64,000 nt of DNA, taken from NCBI RefSeq assembly GCF_900696045.1, contig NZ_LR216287.1, positions 1,779,854 to 1,843,853 of the forward strand, written 5' to 3'. Below, piece by piece: positions 19,111 to 29,862 of this stretch. Below the pieces are notes generated by a model. It saw only the letters and a program-made list of their open reading frames with translations. It did no database searches and was not told the origin of the DNA. This stretch comes from Candidatus Nitrosocosmicus franklandus (GTDB lineage: Archaea; Thermoproteota; Nitrososphaeria; Nitrososphaerales; Nitrososphaeraceae). The position numbers and the translations under genes were made by a program. Within the stretch, counting starts at the first letter, position 1; every line of letters starts with the position of its first letter.

Positions 19111-20166
19111 TTAGATTTTTGCTTGTTCACGGTTATCACCTACTGTGCTATTTAGGCTGATAACTGAAAAATTCCCCTTCATGCCCCCAAGTAAGTTTAT
19201 CTCTGAATTGTCATAGTATGTACCATTTCTATCTGCCTTAATAGTAAAAACGTGATTTGCAAGCGGTCCAATCACATGCGAATTGATAACCTTATTGGTT
19301 CCAGGCTTTAACCATTTAATACCGTCAATGGTAAAATTATGAAAGTCGTTACCTATAGATTGGATATTGAATCGAACAATGCTGTCTTTGTTGGTAGTTA
19401 AAGTTGGATTCACACCGAGATTTGAGTGCTTTCCGCCCTTGGTGTAATCAATTTCAGAACCCCAAATTACATCATCATTGACGAACAAGATAAAGTCTTT
19501 GTCAATGTCACTTGTGCTCACATTTTTGGGAATACCGTCTACTAATGCAGGTATTCTGTCACTTGACGGATTTATTATGATACTTGAAAAAAGACCTACA
19601 GTCTCAAGTCCATCCATACTTTTTCCTAAAGCATTTCTTCCTATGGTGTGATCATGAAATGGCCATGAACCAGCAGTACCATTCGCAGCGTCCCATTCAT
19701 AAGTATATGGATTCGTAGGTGAGGCAGCCTGATCAGAAACCTTATTCAGATCTTTTAATGTTCCATCACTGGTTATTTTGTAATGGGCACCATGGGTATG
19801 GACGCTAGGATATCCCCACCCCATCTCATTTACGAGAGTAATTTTTACTTTATCTCCCTCATTAACAACAATAGTTGGTCCAGGGATGGTGGGTTTGTCC
19901 TCATATTTTGATGTTATGTCAACGGTGTTATTATTTATTAGATCTCTGATTAAATAATTATTCATCTTGTATGCAATTCGATCTGAGCTTAGTTCAGCCA
20001 CCCCAATTTCAATCTCATGTGACTTGGGATGATCTTCTTGCTTTACCTTTGAATTAGATTGAGCGAGCACACTTACAATACTACTTGGTAAGAAACTTGA
20101 AATTATCAAACCAACAGTAAATGCTGTAAGTATGTGCTCAAATTTAGGTAACTTGTACATTTTCAT
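19111..20166 (-). CDS. Secreted two-cupredoxin protein (split MCO subunit A)
   Basis: 351 aa with a signal peptide (about residues 10-36, ending VSVLAQ). Cupredoxin 1 (about 85-200) has the first two multicopper oxidase motifs: VHTHGAHY (H123, H125, H128) and PFHDHTIG (H171, H173). Asp replaces the type-1 Cys of a nitrite-reductase-like site, as in the first domain of laccases. Cupredoxin 2 (about 210-340) keeps only one His (GNDFHNFTI, H276) and ends GGMKGNFSV without HCH, so it cannot hold a type-1 or trinuclear copper alone. It is first gene of an operon with subunit B, 19 nt apart from that gene's ATG. By motif content the two proteins should build one trinuclear site together. Confidence 0.82.
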   Translation of the reverse strand: MKMYKLPKFEHILTAFTVGLIISSFLPSSIVSVLAQSNSKVKQEDHPKSHEIEIGVAELSSDRIAYKMNNYLIRDLINNNTVDITSKYEDKPTIPGPTIVVNEGDKVKITLVNEMGWGYPSVHTHGAHYKITSDGTLKDLNKVSDQAASPTNPYTYEWDAANGTAGSWPFHDHTIGRNALGKSMDGLETVGLFSSIIINPSSDRIPALVDGIPKNVSTSDIDKDFILFVNDDVIWGSEIDYTKGGKHSNLGVNPTLTTNKDSIVRFNIQSIGNDFHNFTIDGIKWLKPGTNKVINSHVIGPLANHVFTIKADRNGTYYDNSEINLLGGMKGNFSVISLNSTVGDNREQAKI

Positions 20167-21468
<1,302 letters not shown>

Positions 21469-21516
21469 AAATTGAACGTTTAAAACCACACTCAAATAAG
21501 TAGATAGGTATCATAC

Positions 21517-21813
21517 ATGATGATTATAGTATTAGGAAAATTTCCAGCAGTATATCAGGGTAAGGAAGAGGAATTTGAAAAATGGTTTAACTGGTCAAAT
21601 CAACTCCTAAAAGGAACACCCGGATTAATTTCAAGAAGACTTGTAAAAGACAGAACCGGAAATTACTTTGCAATAGTCGAATTTGATTCCTTTGATGCCT
21701 TTAAGGCTATGCATTCTAGTGACGTACACAAATTGATTCATAAAAAAGCTTCTCTGTTATTGAACGGTATGCCTAAACCAGAAATCTTTGAGGTGATAAA
21801 CACAATATCATGA
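21517..21813 (+). CDS. ABM-domain (antibiotic biosynthesis monooxygenase-like) protein
   Basis: 98 aa forming one dimeric ferredoxin-like ABM fold: beta strand (MIIVLGKFPAVY), helix (KEEEFEKWFNWSNQLLKGTPGLISRRLVKD), strand (YFAIVEFDS), helix (FDAFKAMHSSDVHKLIHKKASLLL). Members include quinol monooxygenases, heme-degrading proteins and many uncharacterised stress proteins; no cofactor-specific residues can be assigned here. It probably shares a transcript with the ferredoxin gene upstream (48 bp gap). A second intact ABM gene lies at 57839 and a broken one at 44725. Confidence 0.78.
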   Translation: MMIIVLGKFPAVYQGKEEEFEKWFNWSNQLLKGTPGLISRRLVKDRTGNYFAIVEFDSFDAFKAMHSSDVHKLIHKKASLLLNGMPKPEIFEVINTIS

Positions 21814-21953
21814 TTGTAAATTCCAGATTAAATATTAAAACTCTTGCAGACATTATTTCTGAGTTGGTCGATTAAATTTGCACGATAAATGTGTAGTTAT
21901 CAAAAAAATAGATATTATTGTCTATAATAACAAATTAGCCATAAATGCTACAA

Positions 21954-22547
21954 TTATTTCATCCATTCTTGTTCTTCTAAATAGTCTATTAGTTTAAGCA
22001 TTTCCTGAATCCTTATTTCTCCACCTACCTGGTTTTTGCATACTTCATAGTGTTCTAGCAGCCGCTTATCCTCATCTAAGGATAGAGATTTGCTAGCTTC
22101 TATCAAATTAAAGAATTTATCCTCTTTCCCTGTGTGGTCGTCTATAAAAACAGCATATGATTTTAGGAACCTCGCTACTGGCTCTTTTAGTTTGGATTCA
22201 TCAGTGTTTGGTAACGTTTTGTTTCGATTTTTAATACGACTTTCCTTTAAAACCTTTATTTCTCTTCTTAGCATATTCGCTATCCTCCTTCCTAACTCAT
22301 GTTCAATCAAAAACTTGCGAATATCTTCTGCAAAATCATCTTTTCCCTTTGTTTCGGGGAAGTAGGCTTTTTCTTCCTTTCCGTGATGAAAGTTATCTAC
22401 AAACTCTTCTATGATTACAGAAATAATTTCAATATGCTCTAAGGGAACTTCTCTATTTGAATACAAATTATCTGAACATTTTTGTGCAATATTTCTTACT
22501 CTTCTTATTGTAATATGATCGTTTTTTAGATTTGTAGTAGAACTCAA
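21954..22547 (-). CDS. Hemerythrin-like HHE-domain protein
   Basis: 197 aa, all-helical, with His/Glu pairs in the positions of a hemerythrin di-iron site: KNDHITIRR near the start, FVDNFHHGKEEKAYFP (about residues 50-65, the HxxxE motif), FLIEHELGRR (about 87-97), and FIDDHTGKEDKFF (about 132-144, again HxxxE). Family members bind O2 or NO, or sense oxygen and iron, in the cytoplasm. The gene stands alone and is convergent with the ABM gene. Confidence 0.85.
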   Translation of the reverse strand: MSSTTNLKNDHITIRRVRNIAQKCSDNLYSNREVPLEHIEIISVIIEEFVDNFHHGKEEKAYFPETKGKDDFAEDIRKFLIEHELGRRIANMLRREIKVLKESRIKNRNKTLPNTDESKLKEPVARFLKSYAVFIDDHTGKEDKFFNLIEASKSLSLDEDKRLLEHYEVCKNQVGGEIRIQEMLKLIDYLEEQEWMK

Positions 22548-22806
22548 AGCAATAATATAACTAATTAATGATACTTTTATCTTTATTTCATGTAATCGAA
22601 TTATCTTGATTTTTGCTTGTTCAAAAATCGATTTAACTGTTTTGTGTATTATTAGAAGGTGCCTATATGTACTATAATCACCAATCCTTGAAATTACTCA
22701 AAGTGGTGAAAGTATTCTAACCTGGATTTCGAAATCTCATTTTTATTCAAAAATGGTAATAACAAGTTAACTGATCATTATAAAGTATAAACATTGTCTT
22801 ATAAAT

Positions 22807-23385
22807 ATGAGCATGAATGATAAAATAAAGATACTAGGATTCGCTGGAAGCCTAAGGAAAGAATCCTTCAATAAAGCACTTTTGCACAATGCCGTTAGTC
22901 TTGTCCCGGATAATTCAACCCTAGAAATTTTTGAACTTGCTGGCATTCCTCCATTCAATCAAGACACAGAGAAAAACATGCCCGATAAGGTGCGAGAATT
23001 CAAATCCAAAATACGTAATGCAGATGCAATTTTGATTAGTACTCCGGAATACAATTATTCCATACCCGGTGTGTTAAAAAATGCTATTGATTCTGCTTCA
23101 AGACCATATGGGGACAATCCTTTTGACGGTAAACCGGTCGCAATAATGAGTGCCTCTGTAGGGATGTTGGGAGGATCGAGGGCACAGTATCACCTGCGTC
23201 AAATCTTTGTCTTTCTGAATATGTATCCAATTAATAGACCCGAAGTTATGGTCAACTTTGCAGCAGATAAATTTGACTCCAATGGGAATCTAATGGATGA
23301 AAATTCGAAAAAACTGATAGGTATGTTAATTAGTAATCTTGTAGATTGGGCCATACTGCTGAAAAATAAAAAAGTCCAATCTTGA
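22807..23385 (+). CDS. NADPH-dependent FMN reductase (azoreductase/quinone reductase type)
   Basis: 192 aa, flavodoxin-like fold. The FMN phosphate loop GSLRKESFNKALL (about residues 14-26) and the isoalloxazine motif PEYNYSIPGVLKNAIDSASRP (about residues 78-98) match the YieF/ChrR/azoreductase group of NAD(P)H:FMN or quinone reductases. It probably reduces quinones, azo compounds or metals by two electrons, limiting redox cycling in the cytoplasm. The gene stands alone with an AT-rich promoter. The MhqO/MhqD-like pair at 47-49 kb could belong to the same quinone defence. Confidence 0.88.
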   Translation: MSMNDKIKILGFAGSLRKESFNKALLHNAVSLVPDNSTLEIFELAGIPPFNQDTEKNMPDKVREFKSKIRNADAILISTPEYNYSIPGVLKNAIDSASRPYGDNPFDGKPVAIMSASVGMLGGSRAQYHLRQIFVFLNMYPINRPEVMVNFAADKFDSNGNLMDENSKKLIGMLISNLVDWAILLKNKKVQS

Positions 23386-23592
23386 TTTTATTTGCCTTTT
23401 AAAGGAAAAAACAACTGTTTTGTAATAAATTTATTGATTTTGTAGTTGTATTAGTAATAATAAAGCAGAGATGCTTCAAACCTTTGAATTATAAATTTCA
23501 ATAGAAAGAAAACGATCAAACTCTATGTTATTGCAATAAATCGAGTTTACTTTAATAGTTATTAAAAAAATAAGAATTTGTATTTGTTTTTC

Positions 23593-23832
23593 TTAATCTT
23601 TTATCTTGTATAGATTTTCTGCATCTTCTTTAGATACATTAAACCATAAATTATGACCATCATATCTCTCCGCCAGGTTTTTTGGAATAGAGTATACTTC
23701 TTTGTCAACTATACCGGCTTTGGTAATTACAAATTCTTGTTGTATTTCTTGAACTTCTCCAAGGTCTGCATCATTCAAACCTCTGGCTTCCTTTTTTACA
23801 ACTTCTGTCCAATTGATATTATTAGTACTCAT
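23593..23832 (-). CDS. PRC-barrel-like (DUF2171-type) small protein
   Basis: 79 aa from the ATG at 23832 (MSTNNINW); the longer frame begins at 23871 but lacks support. The core WTEVVKKEARGLNDADLGEVQEI followed by strand-rich KAGIVDKEVYSIPKNLAERYDGHNLWFNVS matches small PRC-barrel-like beta proteins that occur as stress or RNA-metabolism accessories. No catalytic residue is evident. The gene lies between the FMN reductase and the lipase on the lipase strand. Confidence 0.6.
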   Translation of the reverse strand: MSTNNINWTEVVKKEARGLNDADLGEVQEIQQEFVITKAGIVDKEVYSIPKNLAERYDGHNLWFNVSKEDAENLYKIKD

Positions 23833-23995
23833 GAATATTTGTGTTCTCTCTACTTTAAATATATGCACCAAAATGCTTAATAATATGATTCCATTTCTAA
23901 GTAATTCTTGATATCAAAGACTGTCTAATATGCCTCATAAATAATTTACACTGCATTGTAGATTGTCCTTTCTTGCAAAGTTTCAAAAAGAAAGA

Positions 23996-24820
23996 TCAGT
24001 AACCTCTCAAAAGTATTTCCTTGGCTAAATCATATTCATACTCGCCCAATAAGTTGGAATGGCAACTGTTGCTGTTTCCAAGGTTTTCTGCATAATCTAG
24101 TGACTCAACGCTTGATAACGAGACCATTCCATCATTAGGCTTTGGAAGCATATTATATCCTATCTCATGGGTTGTATAAAACGTTGAAAGATCACAGTTT
24201 CCTGTTCCCGGTTTCCAGTCTCCAGAAATAGTGTAATAATTAGTAAATTGGTTCTGCTCTACTACTGTACTTGGGGATCCTGGCCTCAAGTCGTACACGG
24301 CTGGAGTACATATTTCGTTATTTTGTGCTAGCGGAGAACCTGAATTTGGGGTTCCAATCATTATTAGGTTTGCTACATCCTGTGTGTTATTGGCTAGATA
24401 TACTCTAGCGTCGAGGCCACCTTTGCTATGCCCTATTATGTTAACCTTTTTCTGACCTGTTTTATCCTTTATGTCTCCGATTTGAACAGATAGTTCATGT
24501 GCATGATCTGTGGCAGATCCGCATTTATCATCTGATTGTTTGAATGTAATTGGAAAGACTGGAATGTTGTCTTTCTTTAGCCGGTCTTCCCACTTTTTCC
24601 ACACCGAAGCATCTGTCATATAACCATGTATTAGTAGAACAGGAAGTGGGGATGATACATTCATATTTTCTTCGTCAGTAACAATATCAGTATTTGATGT
24701 ACTGGCTTGTTGACCATGTGCTGAATAAACAAAAAATACTGTACCAACCATTATCGCAATGACGAGAGTAATAAGCGTCGTAAACTTATAGCTTTTTTTT
24801 GTCTTGTTGTTTGATAACAT
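23996..24820 (-). CDS. Secreted alpha/beta-hydrolase (lipase-like)
   Basis: 274 aa. A signal peptide or anchor spans about residues 13-37 (FTTLITLVIAIMVGTVFFVYSAHGQ). The alpha/beta-hydrolase core has the oxyanion HG motif in PVLLIHGYM (about residue 65), the nucleophile elbow GHSKGG (Ser about residue 130), an acid in PNDGMVSLSS (about 229-238) and a catalytic His candidate in SNSCHSNLLG (about 251-260). The layout is that of triacylglycerol lipases/esterases that work outside the cell. Four Cys in the mature part could form disulfides. Substrate cannot be told. Confidence 0.85.
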   Translation of the reverse strand: MLSNNKTKKSYKFTTLITLVIAIMVGTVFFVYSAHGQQASTSNTDIVTDEENMNVSSPLPVLLIHGYMTDASVWKKWEDRLKKDNIPVFPITFKQSDDKCGSATDHAHELSVQIGDIKDKTGQKKVNIIGHSKGGLDARVYLANNTQDVANLIMIGTPNSGSPLAQNNEICTPAVYDLRPGSPSTVVEQNQFTNYYTISGDWKPGTGNCDLSTFYTTHEIGYNMLPKPNDGMVSLSSVESLDYAENLGNSNSCHSNLLGEYEYDLAKEILLRGY

Positions 24821-25617
24821 ATTGTTTTAGGCATTTTATAGGTTATAAGCTCTGTATATCTAACTTGTTATCATTACAAAGATCAAAGTCTTATGCAAAG
24901 AAAGATAAAACAATAAATTATTATAGGTTATTTTGGTAAAAATATGAAATATCTAGTTTAGGTTCACGACCTACTTTTGGATTATTTGTCGATAAATTAC
25001 TATTTTCCAATAAATTATTCATTTTATAGCACTGTTGGACCAATAGCTGAAAAGGGAATTATACTTGTTCTAAATCCAATACATAAGGTGATCACTTTAG
25101 CTCTTTTCTTATGAGACGTTGCCGGATATTCAGATGACTATGACAAGAGTGAATATATCCATTCCTATACTTTTACTTTATCTGTTTTATGATGGTTAAT
25201 ATTTCTAAATTGATGTATCAAATAGTTTTTCACCGGATCTTGTAGCTATATTATGTCTATGAATGCAAAATTCTGCTATTATTAATTCAGATCATGTATG
25301 ATATTTTCGCAACAGTTCATAAATAATTTTTATATGTCTAACCAAGATGTTCAAACCTGTAATCCGTTTATCCTGATAATGAAATCCCCTAAATCAGTCA
25401 AATCGTTGAAGATTTCACTGGATACTTCTTTCAATACTAGTATTTTTTTGTAGTTTTAGCATACAAGTCAATAAGCGAATGATAATCATGGTATATGCAT
25501 GATTAATGTTGTTAACACTAATAAAAACTATATATACTTCTAACATATTGTTTGTTTTATTACATAAAGTAAAATTTATATTTCAACTTATAGATAGGAT
25601 CAATTGGTGATTTCATT
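24821..25617. other. Intergenic stretch between divergent genes
   Basis: About 800 bp, AT-rich. Short open runs (for example around 25030-25110) show no recognisable domain. Promoters for the divergent lipase and membrane-protein genes must lie at its two ends. Confidence 0.4.
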
Positions 25618-26046
25618 ATGAACACAAGAGAGTTTGTAACTAAAATCATCAAAAATAATCGTTATAACATTATTCAGAAGATAAAAATGATACCTAAACT
25701 GTTATCAGCTGCATTGATATCTGTGTTAGGCTTGATTTCTTTGGCTTCAGTACCTAATGGAGTAATCTCAACATATGCTCAGAATATTCAAGAGCAAAGC
25801 CTATTACAGACTTCTGATCCGTGGTATCAATCTTTTGAAATAGCGCGTTCTAAAGTAGAAGCAGCCTCATCAGCAGGAGCATTTGGAAATGGCGTTCCAG
25901 GTTTACATAATCTATCTGTTAATGAAATTCTGTTGATTTTTGGTATAACTGTCATGGGAAGCTTGCTTGTTTTTATAGCCGTTAGAATGTGGTGGTCTCG
26001 TATGAGAAGTGTAGGAAGACAAAGAAATATTCTTACTTATAGATAA
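25618..26046 (+). CDS. Two-span membrane protein of unknown function
   Basis: 142 aa. A hydrophobic N-terminal segment (about residues 25-52, ending STYAQ) is a signal peptide or first span. A mature part without known domain (WYQSFEIARSKVEAASSAGAFG) follows, then a C-terminal helix (about 95-122, ILLIFGITVMGSLLVFIAVRMWW) and a basic cytoplasmic tail (RSVGRQRNI). The fold would expose about 45 residues outside. The start at 25618 (ATG) gives a long basic leader; a later ATG at residue 23 (MIPKLL) would give a more normal signal peptide. Confidence 0.6.
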   Translation: MNTREFVTKIIKNNRYNIIQKIKMIPKLLSAALISVLGLISLASVPNGVISTYAQNIQEQSLLQTSDPWYQSFEIARSKVEAASSAGAFGNGVPGLHNLSVNEILLIFGITVMGSLLVFIAVRMWWSRMRSVGRQRNILTYR

Positions 26047-26069
26047 TTTTTTCATTATGGTGGTGTCAA

Positions 26070-26183
26070 ATGCTGAAACCTATACTCTGCAAAGACAATA
26101 ATAATAGTCCTCGTCGTATATATGAGGTCAAATTAAAGGAGGGTGTCGAGATTACTCTCTATAAGAAGGAGTACTGGTGCTAA
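26070..26183 (+). CDS. Very short basic protein (37 aa)
   Basis: ATG to TAA encodes 37 residues with balanced composition (KDNNNSPRRIYEVKLKEGVEITLYKKEYWC). It ends in Cys and precedes the zinc-ribbon gene at 26242 on the same strand by 58 bp. No family is recognised and no ribosome site is obvious. It could be a real microprotein or chance. Confidence 0.35.
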   Translation: MLKPILCKDNNNSPRRIYEVKLKEGVEITLYKKEYWC

Positions 26184-26241
26184 CAGAGGTAAGGACAATG
26201 ACGATTTTTCTATGTAACGGAACCTTGGGGGTTATATATTT

Positions 26242-26463
26242 ATGAGCTGTAATGGTATTTGTGTACGATTCAAAGCAAAAAAGGACCCTGCCATTTCTTC
26301 ATGGTATGCCCAAGGACAAAAAAGATGTAGTATTTGTGAAATTTTCATACAATGGAATGAAAACCAATATTGTCCTTGTTGTAACTATAAGCTTAGGACA
26401 AGATCATTTCGTGGGTTTGGAATGAGAAAAAAATATAGAGAAAAAACAATAAAGAGATATTAG
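26242..26463 (+). CDS. Small zinc-ribbon protein of a thaumarchaeal multicopy family
   Basis: 73 aa: SCNGICVRFKA at the start, then CSIC and CPCC knuckles (KRCSICEIFI about residue 29, YCPCCNYKLR about residue 48), and a basic tail. Two CxxC pairs predict one zinc ion. The paralogue at 52405 shares the order SCxGICxRFKA ... GQKRCxxCxIxIxWN ... CPCCxxxLR. Such short zinc ribbons are common in Nitrososphaeria and are proposed nucleic-acid or protein binders; no function is proved. Confidence 0.8.
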   Translation: MSCNGICVRFKAKKDPAISSWYAQGQKRCSICEIFIQWNENQYCPCCNYKLRTRSFRGFGMRKKYREKTIKRY

Positions 26464-26938
26464 ATAGCATTTATAGAAATCAATTGGATTAAGCTTTTGA
26501 TGCTCCGTATTATTGGTCTTGAAAATTATCAATTTTCTATAAATGTACATAGGGGTTTCTGGCTTGTTTTTTCTCTTTCTTTGAAACGATTAGCTAGTTA
26601 TTTTCAAGTGCAAGATTAAATTGAAGATAAATTATTTTAATCATCCTAATATCTTTACTGCTTAATTGCTTCATTTGCAAAATAATCTGTCATCTTTCAT
26701 GTTCAAGATATAAAATGCATTTTTGCAACAAGTGGCATATCGCCTCTATCTAGGTAGGATTTAGTAGGAAAGAAATTTCAAGCGAGTGACTTTTCTAGCA
26801 TGTTGTAACTACAAATTAAAGCTTGTAATTGATTCTTTGATCAAGTTTGATAATGGTCGCATCAAATGGATTGATAATACTAGATGAAGTGGACCTTTTG
26901 GGATATAATTTAATATAAAAGGAAATAGAAGTTAGTTA
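26464..26938. other. Intergenic stretch upstream of the CBS gene
   Basis: About 475 bp with no supported gene. TATA-like TTTAATATAAAAG at 26908-26920 lies about 20-30 bp before the CBS start and fits an archaeal promoter for a leaderless mRNA. Confidence 0.45.
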
Positions 26939-27439
26939 ATGGGCTTAGAATCGATTGGTATATCAGAAATTGCTAATAAAAATGTAAAAGTAATCGATCA
27001 AGAACAAAACATTTTTGACACATCAAAAGTTATGATGGATAATAACATAGGTTCAGTAGTCGTAGTTGATAATAATGAGAGCAAAAATCCTGTAGGCATT
27101 ATTACTGAACGGGATATAGTTAGGATAGTGAGCACATTTTCATTGGCCGACCTAGAAGTACCTGTCAGAAAACTCATGAGCTCTCCATTAATTACGCTCT
27201 CACATAATGCATCTGTTTTAGATGCAATGAAATTAATGTATGAGCAAAAGATAAGAAGGGTAATTATTCTAGGAGGAAACAGTCTTGTTGGTATAGTGAC
27301 CGAACATGATATATTTAAATTCTTGATGGGTAATAGAGAATTAATTACTACTGTCATGTCTGAAGATTTTCCAATACCTCAAAAAGAGGTTTATTATGAT
27401 TTCTCGCGTTTTTGGTTTAGTAATTCTTTTTATAAGTGA
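26939..27439 (+). CDS. Tandem CBS-domain protein
   Basis: 166 aa made of one CBS pair (Bateman module). The first CBS (about residues 12-65) contains IGSVVVVDNN and GIITERDIVRIV; the second (about residues 78-130) contains KIRRVIILGGNSLVGIVTEHDIFKFL. Such modules bind AMP, ATP or SAM and act as energy sensors on partner enzymes or channels. There is no fused effector domain. The C-terminal tail (VYYDFSRFWFSN) is aromatic. It stands alone, so the partner is unknown. Confidence 0.9.
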   Translation: MGLESIGISEIANKNVKVIDQEQNIFDTSKVMMDNNIGSVVVVDNNESKNPVGIITERDIVRIVSTFSLADLEVPVRKLMSSPLITLSHNASVLDAMKLMYEQKIRRVIILGGNSLVGIVTEHDIFKFLMGNRELITTVMSEDFPIPQKEVYYDFSRFWFSNSFYK

Positions 27440-28008
27440 AAATAATAACAGTAGAAAGCATGACATCGGATACTTAATCAATAATTTTTGAATGGAAGTG
27501 AGAGAAATAATATATTTATGAGCAGATATAGGGAACCGAACAATATTATATTTCACATTTAAAAGATCTTAACCAAATAAGGGACTTATAAGAGCAGTTA
27601 CATAAACACATATAATCACTTTTTTAAATACTATTGTGTAGAGTTATCATAAAGGATTGTGAGGAATTATATCACACACAAGTCCGGAAGTTGATCCAAA
27701 CCTTTTCATCAAACATTGTAGTTCCAGGTTGCAATCAATGTCTGTGTCTTTCCAATTAGCAACATACTGTACCTTAGATAACTTCATCTGTCTGCGGTAG
27801 TGTAAACTACTCTAATTAAAGTTGTCTGGCGATCTTTCTAATATATTCGATAGAACTTTCCCGCTCGTTTGATGGATCTAATATTGGATTTTTTATTATT
27901 TTGAAATCCAATAATCCTGTCAAGATGCTTTATCTTTGATTTTGTTACATTAGATTTCCATGCAACCATGAACCAACGATCAAAGATTATGGGTAACTAA
28001 ATACTTGT
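27440..28008. other. Intergenic stretch
   Basis: About 570 bp. A 45-codon open run at about 27663-27797 has no recognisable features. No RNA gene or repeat was seen. Confidence 0.4.
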
Positions 28009-29862
28009 ATGACCTTGATTATTTATATGAATGAATATCGGAATTACAAAACAGCCGAAATTGTAGCTGAAGCCCTGATTGATTGGAATGTAAACGTTGT
28101 ATTCGGTTTGCCTGGAGATGGCATTAACGGTTTTATTGAGGCACTTAGACAAAGGCAAGATAAAATCAAATTTGTTTTGGTAAGACATGAAGAATCGGCT
28201 GCGTTTATGGCTTGTGCCTACGCTAAATATACAAAGAAACTTGGTGTATGTGTTGCCACATCCGGACCTGGTGCGATACATCTCATGAATGGGCTGTACG
28301 ATGCTAAACTTGATAGCACTCCTGTATTGGCTATTACGGGAACCACTTATTCAGATCTTATGGGCTCAAGTTATCAGCAAGATGTAAATCTATTGCAATT
28401 ATTTTCTGATGTGGCTGTATATAATAATATAATAAACTCACCAGAACATGCAGAAATGGCTGTAGATATTGCCTGTAGAAACGCTTTGGGCCGTAGAGGC
28501 GTGAGTCATTTAACCATTCCAATAGATGTCCAGGAACAGAAATTAAAAGGAAAATATTCACCTCATAAGGTAAAAGGTCATACCTCGGACAACTTTAATC
28601 ATGAAATTATTCCAAGCTCAGACCTGTTGAAAAAGGCTGCAGATATACTAAATGAAGGAAATAAAATCGTAATCTTGGTAGGTCAGGGCGCTTTAGATGC
28701 AGGTAAAGATGTTACTATGGTTTGTGAACGATTAAACGCCCCGGTAGTTAAAGCCCTATTAGGAAAAGCAGTGATCTCTGATTATAGTCAATACAACCTT
28801 GGTGGCATTGGAATGTTAGGAACAAGTCCTGCCAGCGATGCCATGAATGAAGCCGATACAATATTGATGATAGGAACTTCCTTTCCATATATCGAATATC
28901 TTCCAAAACCTGGACAGGCAAGAGGAATTCAGATTGATATTGTTCCTGAGAGAATAGGATTGCGTTACCCTGTGGATATTGGATTAGTTGGGGATGCCAA
29001 ACTAACATTAAAGGCTTTAATTCCAATGTTAAAGGTAAGGCAGAAAAAAGACAATGAATTTTTGGAATCAAAACAAAAAGAAATGAAGACATGGGAAAGT
29101 CGTCTAAAAGAACAAGGCAGTCGTACTGACAAACCCATTAAACCTCAAGTTATCGCCACCGCTGTATCTAATGAATTAGATGATGATGCAATTGTCTCGG
29201 TAGATAGCGGAACAAACACCATTTGGGCCGCTCGTTATATTTATGTTCATGACAAAATGAAATTCTCCTTATCTGGTACATTGGCGACGATGGGGTGTGG
29301 ATTACCTTACGCAATAGCCGCCCAAATCGCATATCCTGAACGACAATGCGTGGCTTTTGTTGGAGATGGAGGTTTCACAATGTTGATGGGCGAGTTTGCA
29401 ACTGCAGTTCAGTACGATTTACCAATCAAGGTAATAATAATAAAAAATAATACGTTGGGTATGATAAGATGGGAACAAATGGCTTTCCTGGGAAATCCAG
29501 AGTACGCCGTAGAGTTTACACCAATAAACTTTGCAAAGTTCGCTGAAGCATGTGGTGGAAAAGGTTATACTATCAGGGATCCGAGCGATGTGGGATCGAT
29601 GGTTCACACAGCAATGGATGAGAAAGTACCAACAATTATTGAAGTTTATGTAGATCCATTTGATCCTCCAATGCCCCCAAAAGTGGAACCCGAGTTTGTA
29701 AAAAATATAGCAGAATCGTTTGCAAGAGGACAGCCTTATGCATCCAGGATTGGTTTGACTCTATACAGAAATCAAATTCATGAAACATTAAGAGGTCTTC
29801 ATCATCATAATTCATTGAAAAATCATGATCATAAACGTTCTTATGGTGATTCGCAGTCTTAA
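28009..29862 (+). CDS. Thiamine-diphosphate enzyme, pyruvate oxidase / acetolactate synthase-like
   Basis: 617 aa with the three domains of the POX/AHAS family. The N-terminal PYR domain has VVFGLPGDGINGF (about residue 33) and the catalytic Glu in RHEESAAFMACAYAKYT (about residue 65). The central domain is Rossmann-like. The C-terminal PP domain has the ThDP-Mg motif GDGGFTMLMGEF ... IIIKNN (GDG-x(n)-NN, about residues 448-478). Closest by pattern are pyruvate oxidase/quinone-dependent pyruvate dehydrogenase-like proteins, but substrate and FAD use cannot be fixed by eye. ATG 28009 and ATG 28027 (MNEYRN) are both possible starts. The tail (HHHNSLKNHDHKRS) is His-rich. Interleaved inverted repeats follow the stop. 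Confidence 0.88.
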   Translation: MTLIIYMNEYRNYKTAEIVAEALIDWNVNVVFGLPGDGINGFIEALRQRQDKIKFVLVRHEESAAFMACAYAKYTKKLGVCVATSGPGAIHLMNGLYDAKLDSTPVLAITGTTYSDLMGSSYQQDVNLLQLFSDVAVYNNIINSPEHAEMAVDIACRNALGRRGVSHLTIPIDVQEQKLKGKYSPHKVKGHTSDNFNHEIIPSSDLLKKAADILNEGNKIVILVGQGALDAGKDVTMVCERLNAPVVKALLGKAVISDYSQYNLGGIGMLGTSPASDAMNEADTILMIGTSFPYIEYLPKPGQARGIQIDIVPERIGLRYPVDIGLVGDAKLTLKALIPMLKVRQKKDNEFLESKQKEMKTWESRLKEQGSRTDKPIKPQVIATAVSNELDDDAIVSVDSGTNTIWAARYIYVHDKMKFSLSGTLATMGCGLPYAIAAQIAYPERQCVAFVGDGGFTMLMGEFATAVQYDLPIKVIIIKNNTLGMIRWEQMAFLGNPEYAVEFTPINFAKFAEACGGKGYTIRDPSDVGSMVHTAMDEKVPTIIEVYVDPFDPPMPPKVEPEFVKNIAESFARGQPYASRIGLTLYRNQIHETLRGLHHHNSLKNHDHKRSYGDSQS

